Shown: positions 1 through 4,963 of the stretch, in pieces | Layout: the number at the start of each line of letters is the position of its first letter | How positions within the stretch are numbered: position 1 is the first letter of the stretch | From: Desulfuromonadales bacterium | Lineage (GTDB): Bacteria; Desulfobacterota; Desulfuromonadia; Geobacterales; Pseudopelobacteraceae | Direction: 5' to 3' | Length of the DNA stretch: 5,579 nt | Assembly: GCA_015688915.1 (NCBI GenBank) | Contig: JAATGX010000086.1 | Coordinates: 1-5,579, forward strand | The notes under the pieces: generated by a model | Database searches by the model: none | What the model was told of the DNA's origin: nothing | What the model saw: the letters and a program-made list of their open reading frames with translations, nothing else | Translations under genes and position numbers: made by a program

Positions 1-2
1 AT

Positions 3-887
3 TCAGTACCTCGTCAGCACATCGGCTGCCGTGAACAGCAGGATGGCGACGCTGATGTAGCCGTTCATGTTGAAAAAGGCCGCGTCCAGCTTCTCCAGGT
101 TGCCGTGTCTCAGCAGCCAGTGTTCGTACAGCAGCATGGCCGTAGCCGCCAGGATGCCGGCCAGGAAGAAGCCCCCCAGGTGCAGGATGACGAACAACCA
201 GACCAGCAGGGCCAGCATCACCAGATGGAACAGCCGCGCCGCCCAAAGGGAGCCGTTCACCCCCAGCACCACCGGGATGGAGTGCAGCCCGGTGCTGCGG
301 TCGAACTCCAGATCCTGCAAGGCGTACAGGATGTCGAAACCGGCCACCCAGAACAGCACCACGCCCCCCAGGATCAGGGGTGGAGCATCGATGCCGCCGC
401 GGATGGCGGCCCAGGCCCCGATGGGGGCCGCGCCCAGGCAGATGCCCAACACCACGTGGGCCAGGGAGGTGAAGCGCTTGCAGTAGGAGTAGAGCACCAG
501 AAAGAAGAGGGCGATGGGAGAGAGCTTGAGGCAGAGCGGGTTGAGCATGCCGGCGGCCAGGAGCATCAGGCCAATGGCCGCGACGATGAAGACCAGCGTC
601 ACCCCCTTGCCGATCAGGCCGGCGGGAATGGCGCGCTTGGCGGTTCGGGGGTTCCGGGCGTCGATCTCGGCGTCGATCAGGCGGTTGAGTCCCATGGCCG
701 CCGTGCGGGCCCCGGCCATGGCCAGGACGATCCAGAGGATCTGCCGGCCCGTGGGGAGGCCGTTTGCGGCCAGCAAGGCCCCGGTCAGTGCAAAGGGGAG
801 CGCGAAGATGGTGTGGGAGAACTTGATCATCTCCAGGAACACGGTGATTTTGCGTATGAGACCTGATTCTGTTGCCATGACGGTCAT
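3..887 (-). CDS. ubiA: UbiA-family aromatic prenyltransferase (4-hydroxybenzoate polyprenyltransferase-like; possibly MqnP)
   Basis: Integral-membrane prenyltransferase that transfers a polyprenyl chain to an aromatic acid during quinone synthesis. The 294-residue protein shows both Mg-diphosphate motifs of the family: NRLIDAEID (N68, D72, D76) and DLEFD (D192, D196), the latter followed by the typical GLHSIP. Several hydrophobic segments (about 28-42, 50-65, 95-113, 122-136, 143-162, 170-188, 217-237, 240-254, 276-290) fit the nine-helix fold. The length is normal and the gene is complete, with stop TGA at 3-5. I start at the ATG at 885-887 because GGAAAGG lies 10 nt upstream; an in-frame GTG at 933-935 lies inside a repeat arm without a ribosome site. 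It follows a UbiD homologue on the same strand, so the two probably act in sequence. If the organism makes menaquinone by the futalosine route, the substrate would be 1,4-dihydroxy-6-naphthoate (MqnP) rather than 4-hydroxybenzoate. Family is certain; substrate is inferred. Confidence 0.93.
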   Translation of the reverse strand: MTVMATESGLIRKITVFLEMIKFSHTIFALPFALTGALLAANGLPTGRQILWIVLAMAGARTAAMGLNRLIDAEIDARNPRTAKRAIPAGLIGKGVTLVFIVAAIGLMLLAAGMLNPLCLKLSPIALFFLVLYSYCKRFTSLAHVVLGICLGAAPIGAWAAIRGGIDAPPLILGGVVLFWVAGFDILYALQDLEFDRSTGLHSIPVVLGVNGSLWAARLFHLVMLALLVWLFVILHLGGFFLAGILAATAMLLYEHWLLRHGNLEKLDAAFFNMNGYISVAILLFTAADVLTRY

Positions 888-897
888 TTCGATAGAA

Positions 898-904
898 CCT
901 TTCC
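898..904 (-). promoter_or_regulatory. Ribosome binding site that fixes the ubiA start
   Basis: On the minus strand GGAAAGG is followed by 10 nt and then the ATG at 885-887. The other possible starts, GTG at 933-935 and ATG at 876-878, have no comparable site at a usable distance. The site lies 15 bp outside the palindromic repeat that ends at 920. Confidence 0.65.
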
Positions 905-919
905 GAAAATCAATCAAAT

Positions 920-1123
920 TCTGCCACAGAGACACGGAGACACAGAGAAAAACCTGTTCCGACGTGTCTCACACAAAGGTACAAAGCAAGGCGTCATACG
1001 TGATGGGTATACGGCTGATCTTCAAAAAGAATTTCGCATTCCGGTTCTCTTCGTGTCTTCGTGCCTTTGTGTGAGTACAAATTCTTTCTGCCGTCCTCTG
1101 TGTCTCCGTGTCTCTGTGGCAGA
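920..1123. repeat. 204-bp concentric palindromic repeat element (CACRRAGR-type)
   Basis: The outer arms 920-947 and 1096-1123 form a perfect 28-bp inverted repeat. The inner arms 968-986 and 1057-1075 match at 17 of 19 positions. Both pairs share the same centre (1021.5), so this is one nested structure with a loop of about 70 nt. The arms consist of tandem 8-bp units: CACAGAGA, CACGGAGA, CACAGAGA in the outer arm, and CACAAAGG, CACGAAGA, CACGAAGA in the inner right arm read on the minus strand. Read as protein these sequences give the HRDTETQR and HTKARRHEE strings that I recall as frequent spurious hypothetical peptides in several bacterial genomes; I have not verified this. No transposase and no clear target duplication are visible. 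It fills most of the ubiD-ubiA gap, 8 bp after the ubiD stop, so it is probably transcribed and could fold into a long hairpin that uncouples the two genes. Function unknown. Confidence 0.9.
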
Positions 1124-1131
1124 TTTCGCTT

Positions 1132-2529
1132 CTAAACCCCGTATTCCCGCCAGCGCCGTGCCACGTGCTCGGCAATAGCAGCGTCGGGCACGATCCGTTG
1201 CCGCGCCAAACCGCTGCCGGTGGCATCCACTGCCCAGCGTTTTCCGCTGGCGTCGGGGAACAGGTCCCGGCCGAAATCGGCCAGATTGATGCCGGACCAG
1301 GCAACCCCGGCGAAATCCGCCCCGTCCGCCCCGGCATCGACGAAAACCAGCAGCCGCGCCGCAGCGAACCAGGGGAGCGGCCAGAGCTGCTCCGCTGTTT
1401 CCCTTACCATGCCGGGGCGCGGGTTTTCAAGGGAAATGACACCGCTCTGGTGGAAGACCCACTCCAGCGGAAAACGTATGTCGGCGACAGGTGGGACGAA
1501 CCGTCGGAGAAAGGCCGCCAGCAACCGCTCCCACGCCAGGGCCATCCAGCAGTCCTCCATGGGGGGCGGCCCCACCACCGTGGCCGGAATCACGGCATCG
1601 GGCCGGTGGCTGACGGCGGTCACCCGCAGCAGCGCGGCCGGACCGGCCGGTGTGTATGCCCCGGTGTGGTTGCCGTAGGGGCCCTCCGTGACCGTTTCTT
1701 CCGGATCGACAAAGCCCTCGACCACCGCCTCGGCCGTGGCCGGCACGTGCAGGGGAATGGTGCGGCACGGGACCATCTCAATGGCGGCGCCGGCCAGGAA
1801 CCCGGCAAAGGCCATCTCGTCCAGGTCGCCCGGCAGGGGCATCATGGCGCTGAAGATCGCGGCGGGCGGGCCGCCCAGGGCGACAGCCAGCGGCATCCGC
1901 TCCCCCCGCAGGCGGTATTGCTCCAGGTGCCGTGCCGCGCCGCTAGCGGGATTCCAGCGGATGGCCAGTTCACGCGGCCCGCGCACCTGGCAGCGGTACA
2001 TGCCGCAGTTGGGGCCGTTGCCGTCGGGATCGGCGCTGAACAGCAGCGGCAGGGTGATGTACCGGGGATAGCCGTCCGCGCTGCCGTCGGCCGGCCAAGT
2101 CTGGAGAAAAGGAAATACGGTGAGGTCGGGCGATGCCATGATCATGTCGGCAGCACCGGGGGATGGGGCACAAAGGCGGGCATACCGGCTGAACCCGGGC
2201 AGCCCGGCAAGCTGGCGGTCAAGGCGATCGAACGCCGGTGCGGGGATCTGCGCCAGGAGCGCGGCCAAACGCTCGGTGAGCAGATCAAGCCTGTCAATTC
2301 CAAGGGCGAGTTCCATGCGGCGGCGCGAGCCGAACAGGTTGGTGGCCAGAGGAAAACACGACCCGTAAGGGTGCTCGAAAAGAAGCGCCCTGCCACCGCC
2401 GGGATTCTTGCAGACCCGGTCAGTAATGGCGGCGATCTCCAGGATGGGGTCGGTCCCGGCCGATACCCGGCTGAGCTCATGGTTGGTTTCGAGAATGGTT
2501 ATGAATTGCTGGAGGTCGTTCGTGGACAT
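1132..2529 (-). CDS. ubiD: UbiD-family prenylated-FMN-type decarboxylase (possibly MqnL)
   Basis: Homologue of the UbiD decarboxylases, which use prenylated FMN to remove the carboxylate from a prenylated aromatic acid in quinone synthesis. The 465 residues are a normal length. Visible family blocks are WPADG (145-149), NCGMYR (N174, R179), LAVALGGPPA (214-223), the PATAEAVVEG block ending in E271-G272, and EETVTEGPYGNHTG (277-290). R179, E278 and E282 align with the catalytic Arg-Glu-Glu set, and N174 and E271 with metal and cofactor ligands. The metal-binding histidine expected in the WxxH block appears to be Ala195 (RWNPASG), which is odd. I chose the ATG at 2527-2529 because MSTNDLQQFI fits the family N terminus; further upstream the frame has no homology. 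No Shine-Dalgarno is visible, while TATAGT lies 6 nt upstream. The partner ubiA lies downstream. No UbiX, the enzyme that makes the cofactor, is in the window. Substrate (4-hydroxybenzoate- or naphthoate-type) is inferred. Confidence 0.88.
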   Translation of the reverse strand: MSTNDLQQFITILETNHELSRVSAGTDPILEIAAITDRVCKNPGGGRALLFEHPYGSCFPLATNLFGSRRRMELALGIDRLDLLTERLAALLAQIPAPAFDRLDRQLAGLPGFSRYARLCAPSPGAADMIMASPDLTVFPFLQTWPADGSADGYPRYITLPLLFSADPDGNGPNCGMYRCQVRGPRELAIRWNPASGAARHLEQYRLRGERMPLAVALGGPPAAIFSAMMPLPGDLDEMAFAGFLAGAAIEMVPCRTIPLHVPATAEAVVEGFVDPEETVTEGPYGNHTGAYTPAGPAALLRVTAVSHRPDAVIPATVVGPPPMEDCWMALAWERLLAAFLRRFVPPVADIRFPLEWVFHQSGVISLENPRPGMVRETAEQLWPLPWFAAARLLVFVDAGADGADFAGVAWSGINLADFGRDLFPDASGKRWAVDATGSGLARQRIVPDAAIAEHVARRWREYGV

Positions 2530-2535
2530 GGCGAA

Positions 2536-2541
2536 ACTATA
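2536..2541 (-). promoter_or_regulatory. Possible -10 box for ubiD
   Basis: TATAGT on the minus strand matches 5 of 6 bases of the sigma-70 -10 consensus. The -35 candidate 17 bp further upstream (CTGCAA, 2559-2564) is poor. Only 6 nt separate the box from the ubiD ATG, so a transcript from it would start at about the A of ATG and be leaderless. This fits the absence of a Shine-Dalgarno, but the call rests on one hexamer. Confidence 0.35.
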
Positions 2542-2611
2542 GCAGCTTTCAGGCTTTTTTGCAGGTTTTATCAGTGGAGGAGGGCGTGGGCTCCGGGGAC
2601 GGAAAACACGC

Positions 2612-2641
2612 TTGACGGTCGCAGGCATGAAGTTGTACGAT
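2612..2641 (+). promoter_or_regulatory. Predicted sigma-70 promoter of marR
   Basis: TTGACG (2612-2617, 5 of 6) is followed by an 18-bp spacer and TACGAT (2636-2641, 4 of 6). Transcription would begin around 2648-2650, at or next to the marR start codon. The -10 box lies in the middle of the operator-like palindrome, so a bound repressor would block RNA polymerase directly. Confidence 0.55.
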
Positions 2642-2647
2642 ACAACT
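2631..2647. promoter_or_regulatory. MarR operator-like palindrome O1
   Basis: AGTTGTA-CGA-TACAACT is a perfect 7-bp inverted repeat with a 3-bp spacer, ending 2 bp before the marR ATG. Size and symmetry fit a MarR dimer site. A second copy of the same layout (GTTGT-N5-ACAAC) lies before the efflux gene at 3115-3131, with 12 of 17 identical positions. Autoregulation of this kind is common in MarR systems; binding here is inferred. Confidence 0.75.
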
Positions 2648-2649
2648 AA

Positions 2650-3099
2650 ATGAAGCCGTCTCCAACCAACCATACCCTCGACAAATCCCTGGGGCACCTG
2701 GCGGCCCGCTTCTCCCGCGTCATGCTGCGCCGCATCAATGCGGAGCTCTCGCAACGCGGCTTTCCCATCACCGCCGAACAATACTCGTTCCTCATCCAAC
2801 TGTGGGACCGGAACGGCCTCCCCCAAGGGGTCCTGGCCGACAGGACCGCGAAGGACAAAACCACCATGGCGCGTCTCGTGGCGGGCCTGGAATCCCGCGG
2901 CCTCATTGTTCGCCTGCCGAGTCCGGGGGATGCGCGGGAGCGCCTCGTCTTTCTCACGGACAAGGGAAAAGCGCTGATGGACGAAGCCACGGCGCTGGCC
3001 CGGGGAGTCCTGGCGGAAGCCCAGCAGGGGATTGACGAGGCCCGGCTGGAGCAGTGCCGGGATGTCCTCCGGCGCGCCTGCCGCAACCTTCAGAAGTGA
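2650..3099 (+). CDS. MarR-family transcriptional regulator
   Basis: Winged-helix dimeric regulator of 149 residues, typical for MarR. Visible parts are an N-terminal dimerisation helix (about 10-36), helix ITAEQYSFLIQLW (40-52), the recognition helix region KDKTTMARLVAGLESRG (68-84), the wing with the conserved D94-x-R96 and LVFLTDKG (99-106), and a C-terminal dimerisation helix (about 108-148). The start ATG directly follows an in-frame TAA (2647-2649), so no longer form is possible. There is no Shine-Dalgarno: the operator palindrome occupies that position. The efflux gene follows 60 bp downstream on the same strand and carries a second operator copy, so this protein most likely represses both itself and the pump until a ligand, probably a small aromatic or drug-like molecule, releases it. 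The ligand cannot be read from the sequence. The ubiD gene is transcribed divergently from the same 120-bp gap. Confidence 0.92.
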   Translation: MKPSPTNHTLDKSLGHLAARFSRVMLRRINAELSQRGFPITAEQYSFLIQLWDRNGLPQGVLADRTAKDKTTMARLVAGLESRGLIVRLPSPGDARERLVFLTDKGKALMDEATALARGVLAEAQQGIDEARLEQCRDVLRRACRNLQK

Positions 3100-3114
3100 T
3101 TTTTTGGTCTATTT

Positions 3115-3131
3115 GGTTGTATATGACAACT
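3115..3131. promoter_or_regulatory. MarR operator-like palindrome O2, before the efflux gene
   Basis: GGTTGTATATGACAACT keeps both half-sites, GTTGT and ACAAC, at the same 5-bp spacing as the palindrome before marR. It lies 28 bp upstream of the efflux gene ATG. I see no convincing -35/-10 pair around it, so it could control a weak internal promoter or act as a roadblock to transcription coming from marR. Confidence 0.7.
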
Positions 3132-3159
3132 ATATGACCACTCGGAGAAAATCGTACCC

Positions 3160-4413
3160 ATGGAAATGATCTCCCGTGCCCCGGCCATCCGGCCGGCCGA
3201 CATGACCCGCCGCCAACAGGCGCGACTGGTGCTGGTCCTCGGAGTGCTGACCGCCTTCAGCTCCATGTCCATAGACATGTACCTGCCCGCCTTTCCACAG
3301 ATCGCCCGTGACCTCGGCGTGCCCCTCGGCACGGTGCAACTCTCCATCTCCGCCTTTCTGTTCGGTTCGGCAGCGGGACAGCTCTTTTACGGCCCCCTGG
3401 CCGACCGGTGGGGAAGACGCATCCCCCTGCTTTTCGGGCTGGCGCTGTACGTGGCGTCGGCAATCGGCTGCGCCTGTGTCCGCACGGGCGAGGGGCTTCT
3501 CTTCTGGCGCGTGATCATGGCGGTGGGGGGCGGAGCCGGCATGGTGATCTCCCGGGCCGTGGTGCGGGACCTCTACGACACCGCCGAAGCGGCCAGGATG
3601 TTTTCCCTGCTCATGCTGGTCATGGGCGCAGCGCCGATCCTGGCGCCCATTGCCGGAGGGCAACTCCTGCTGATCACCGGCTGGCGGGGCATCTTCGGCT
3701 TTTTGGGCGTATTCGGGCTGATTGCGCTCTGTGCGGCAGCAGCGGGCCTTCCCGAATCGCTGCCGCCGGAACGGCGTATCCGCCGCAGTTTTGCCGAGAT
3801 GACCGCCGTGTACGGCCACCTGCTCCGCAACCGCCACTACCTCCGTTATGCCGTCGCGCTGGGGTGCGTCGCCGGCGTCAATTTCTCCTACATTTCGGGT
3901 GCGCCATTGGTCTTCATAGAGCTGCACGGCGTGTCTCCCCAGCACTTCGGCCTCTTCTTCGGCGCCAATGCCTGCGGACTGATCGGCGCCTCCCAGGTCA
4001 ACCGCCGGCTCCTGCGCCGTTTCACGGCGCAACGGATCCTGAACACGGCATTCGCCGCCAACGCGGTGGCCGCCCTGCTGCTCGCAGCCGTGGGGCTGAC
4101 CGGATTCGGCGGTTTCCCGGCACAGGTGCTGCTCATTTTCGCCTGCCTCTGCATGACCGGGCTTCTCTATCCCAACGTGACCGCGCTTGCCATGGCCCCC
4201 TTCGACAAGGCGGCAGGCAGCGCTTCGGCGCTTCTGGGAACGATCCAATATTCACTCGGGGCAACGGCTGGAGTGTTTGTGGGGATGTCTCACAACGGGA
4301 CGGCGATGCCGATGATAGCCACCATGGCCGCCTGCGGGGTGATTGGATGGTGGGCGGTGGCAGGCGTTCGCACCTCTTCGGCCACGCAGGCACGGAAACC
4401 GGCCACGGAATAG
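3160..4413 (+). CDS. Bcr/CflA-family MFS multidrug efflux transporter
   Basis: Inner-membrane proton-driven exporter of the DHA1, 12-helix, Bcr/CflA type; known members export bicyclomycin, chloramphenicol or related compounds. The 417 residues are of usual length. Hallmarks are SIDMYLPAFP in helix 1 (37-46, with D39 in the membrane), the loop 2-3 motif A GQLFYGPLADRWGRR (73-87), the helix-4 SRAVVRD (131-137) with R132, and the helix-5 antiporter-type stretch LVMGAAPILAPIAGG (153-167). The C-terminal half carries further hydrophobic helices up to about residue 405. The ATG at 3160 has GGAG (3144-3147) 12 nt upstream; an ATG at 3166 is a weaker alternative. It follows a MarR regulator gene and carries the same operator, which marks it as the regulated output of that pair. 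The substrate cannot be told from the sequence. A hairpin overlaps its stop codon and a terminator-like hairpin follows. Confidence 0.93.
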   Translation: MEMISRAPAIRPADMTRRQQARLVLVLGVLTAFSSMSIDMYLPAFPQIARDLGVPLGTVQLSISAFLFGSAAGQLFYGPLADRWGRRIPLLFGLALYVASAIGCACVRTGEGLLFWRVIMAVGGGAGMVISRAVVRDLYDTAEAARMFSLLMLVMGAAPILAPIAGGQLLLITGWRGIFGFLGVFGLIALCAAAAGLPESLPPERRIRRSFAEMTAVYGHLLRNRHYLRYAVALGCVAGVNFSYISGAPLVFIELHGVSPQHFGLFFGANACGLIGASQVNRRLLRRFTAQRILNTAFAANAVAALLLAAVGLTGFGGFPAQVLLIFACLCMTGLLYPNVTALAMAPFDKAAGSASALLGTIQYSLGATAGVFVGMSHNGTAMPMIATMAACGVIGWWAVAGVRTSSATQARKPATE

Positions 4414-4423
4414 CCGGTTTCCG
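4393..4423 (+). terminator. Hairpin overlapping the stop codon of the efflux gene
   Basis: CGGAAACCGGC (4393-4403) and GCCGGTTTCCG (4413-4423) form a perfect 11-bp stem with a 9-nt loop. The TAG stop (4411-4413) sits at the loop-stem border. No T tract follows, so it is more likely an mRNA 3'-end stabiliser or an accessory to the next hairpin than a terminator by itself. Confidence 0.5.
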
Positions 4424-4444
4424 GCGACAATCCGGCAACGAACC

Positions 4445-4479
4445 CAAACGCCCCGCGAGAGATTCCCGCGGGGCGTTTG
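4445..4479. terminator. Bidirectional intrinsic terminator between convergent genes
   Basis: CAAACGCCCCGCG (4445-4457) and CGCGGGGCGTTTG (4467-4479) form a perfect 13-bp GC-rich stem with a 9-nt loop. The arms carry AAA and TTT at their outer ends, so each strand reads GC stem followed by a short T run. It lies between the efflux gene (plus) and the XRE gene (minus), as expected for a shared terminator. The T run of only three is short. Confidence 0.72.
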
Positions 4480-4489
4480 AGCGACAGGG

Positions 4490-4527
4490 CGTATGTGCCG
4501 AGCGGTTACTCCTTGAACGCACATACG
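4490..4527. repeat. 9-bp inverted repeat spanning the end of the XRE gene
   Basis: CGTATGTGC (4490-4498) and GCACATACG (4519-4527) are perfect reverse complements separated by 20 nt, with the XRE stop codon (4506-4508) in the loop. It could form a hairpin at the 3' end of the XRE transcript just ahead of the terminator; the long loop makes this moderate evidence only. Confidence 0.45.
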
Positions 4528-4826
4528 ATCTTGTAGACCAACCTCTGCTGATCCTCTTTCAGGCTTTTCACCACGGCTTCGATATCGACAATGCGCATGT
4601 CGGCGGTTTCCAGATGCATGAAATCAAAAAGATCCTTGATCTGAGAACCCAGCGCCACGGCGATCAGTTCCACACGGTTGAGGGAGGGGTAGCTGCCGCC
4701 CACCTCGATGCGGCTGATATGCTTCGGTTCGACCCCCACCAGCTCGGCCAACTGTTCCTGAGAAAAACCGCGTGCCTTACGTAACTCCTTAATGCGGGCC
4801 CCCAACAACTCTTTCATGGATTTCAT
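4506..4826 (-). CDS. Small XRE-family (Cro/CI-type HTH) transcriptional regulator
   Basis: A 106-residue DNA-binding protein. Residues 8-68 form a classic HTH_3 domain: LGARIKELRKARGFSQEQLA, then the turn and recognition helix (about 33-43, EPKHISRIEVG), then NRVELIAVALGSQIKDLFDF. The remaining 35 residues are charged and probably helical (DIEAVVKSLKEDQQRLVYKI, 81-100), perhaps for dimerisation; I recognise no ligand domain. The start ATG (4824-4826) has AGGGGG 5 nt upstream; the ATG at 4815-4817 is too far from it. It is transcribed divergently from the chemoreceptor gene over a 216-bp AT-rich gap and converges on the efflux gene. Its GC content looks lower than that of the left-hand genes. 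It may control itself or the chemoreceptor gene, or neither; nothing in the sequence decides this. Confidence 0.9.
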   Translation of the reverse strand: MKSMKELLGARIKELRKARGFSQEQLAELVGVEPKHISRIEVGGSYPSLNRVELIAVALGSQIKDLFDFMHLETADMRIVDIEAVVKSLKEDQQRLVYKIVCAFKE

Positions 4827-4850
4827 AATTTCCCCCTAAAATTCAGTATG

Positions 4851-4868
4851 TTAAAAAAATTTGACCAT
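4851..4868 (-). CDS. Possible five-codon leader ORF upstream of the XRE gene
   Basis: On the minus strand a perfect GGAGG (4873-4877) is followed by AATA and ATG GTC AAA TTT TTT TAA, encoding MVKFF. It lies between the predicted XRE promoter and the XRE start; the stop is 24 nt before the XRE ATG. Its ribosome site is closer to consensus than many real ones, though the 4-nt spacing is short. It could tune XRE translation, but a five-codon ORF may arise by chance in AT-rich DNA. Confidence 0.3.
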   Translation of the reverse strand: MVKFF

Positions 4869-4886
4869 TATTCCTCCAAAATAAAA

Positions 4887-4915
4887 ACAATATTCAATGA
4901 TGATTTTCTTGACAA
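4887..4915 (-). promoter_or_regulatory. Predicted sigma-70 promoter of the XRE gene
   Basis: On the minus strand TTGTCA (4910-4915, 5 of 6) is followed by exactly 17 bp and TATTGT (4887-4892, 4 of 6). Transcription would begin near 4880 and give a leader of about 54 nt containing the mini-ORF. The -35 box overlaps a plus-strand TTGACA (4909-4914) pointing toward the chemoreceptor gene. Confidence 0.6.
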
Positions 4916-4921
4916 AAAGCT

Positions 4922-4963
4922 CATTAAATGGGTAATTAACCCCATTAAAGATTGAATTAATTC
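4922..4963. repeat. Two imperfect 21-bp direct repeats in the XRE-chemoreceptor gap
   Basis: Units 4922-4942 and 4943-4963 both have the form CATTAAA-N5-AATTAA-N3 and match at 14 of 21 positions. The 21-bp period equals two helical turns, so a protein would meet both copies on the same face of the DNA. The first unit also holds a small dyad, AATGGG-N8-CCCATT (4927-4946). The pair lies just upstream of the XRE -35 box and could be an operator for the XRE protein or a site for the chemoreceptor promoter. AT-rich sequence makes chance similarity possible. Confidence 0.4.

Noticed and set aside
105..866. Plus-strand frame (253 codons) antisense to ubiA
   Set aside because: Gln/Gly/His/Asp-rich shadow sequence with no domain, fully opposite a clear UbiA-family membrane protein.
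920..1123. CRISPR-like array
   Set aside because: The repeats are 8-bp tandem units in inverted arms without unique spacers of constant length, and no cas genes are present.
969..1337. Minus-strand frame encoding the HRDTETQR/HTKARRHEE strings
   Set aside because: The peptide is the translation of the palindromic octamer repeat joined to an out-of-frame piece of ubiD; no ribosome site or protein family supports it.
1108..2649. Long plus-strand open frame (513 codons) antisense to ubiD
   Set aside because: It has no recognisable domain, low-complexity Gly/Arg/Pro/Gln-rich content typical of antisense GC-rich frames, starts inside the repeat arm, and lies entirely opposite a clear UbiD homologue.
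3408..4784. Long plus-strand frame (458 codons) overlapping the efflux gene
   Set aside because: It is the +2 shadow of the MFS gene, rich in Arg/Gly/Ala without membrane helices, and it runs on across the terminator and antisense to the XRE gene.
4909..4938. Plus-strand sigma-70 promoter from TTGACA (4909-4914)
   Set aside because: The -35 is perfect but no acceptable -10 hexamer lies 16-19 bp downstream; GTAATT and TAATTA are poor. The chemoreceptor promoter remains unidentified.
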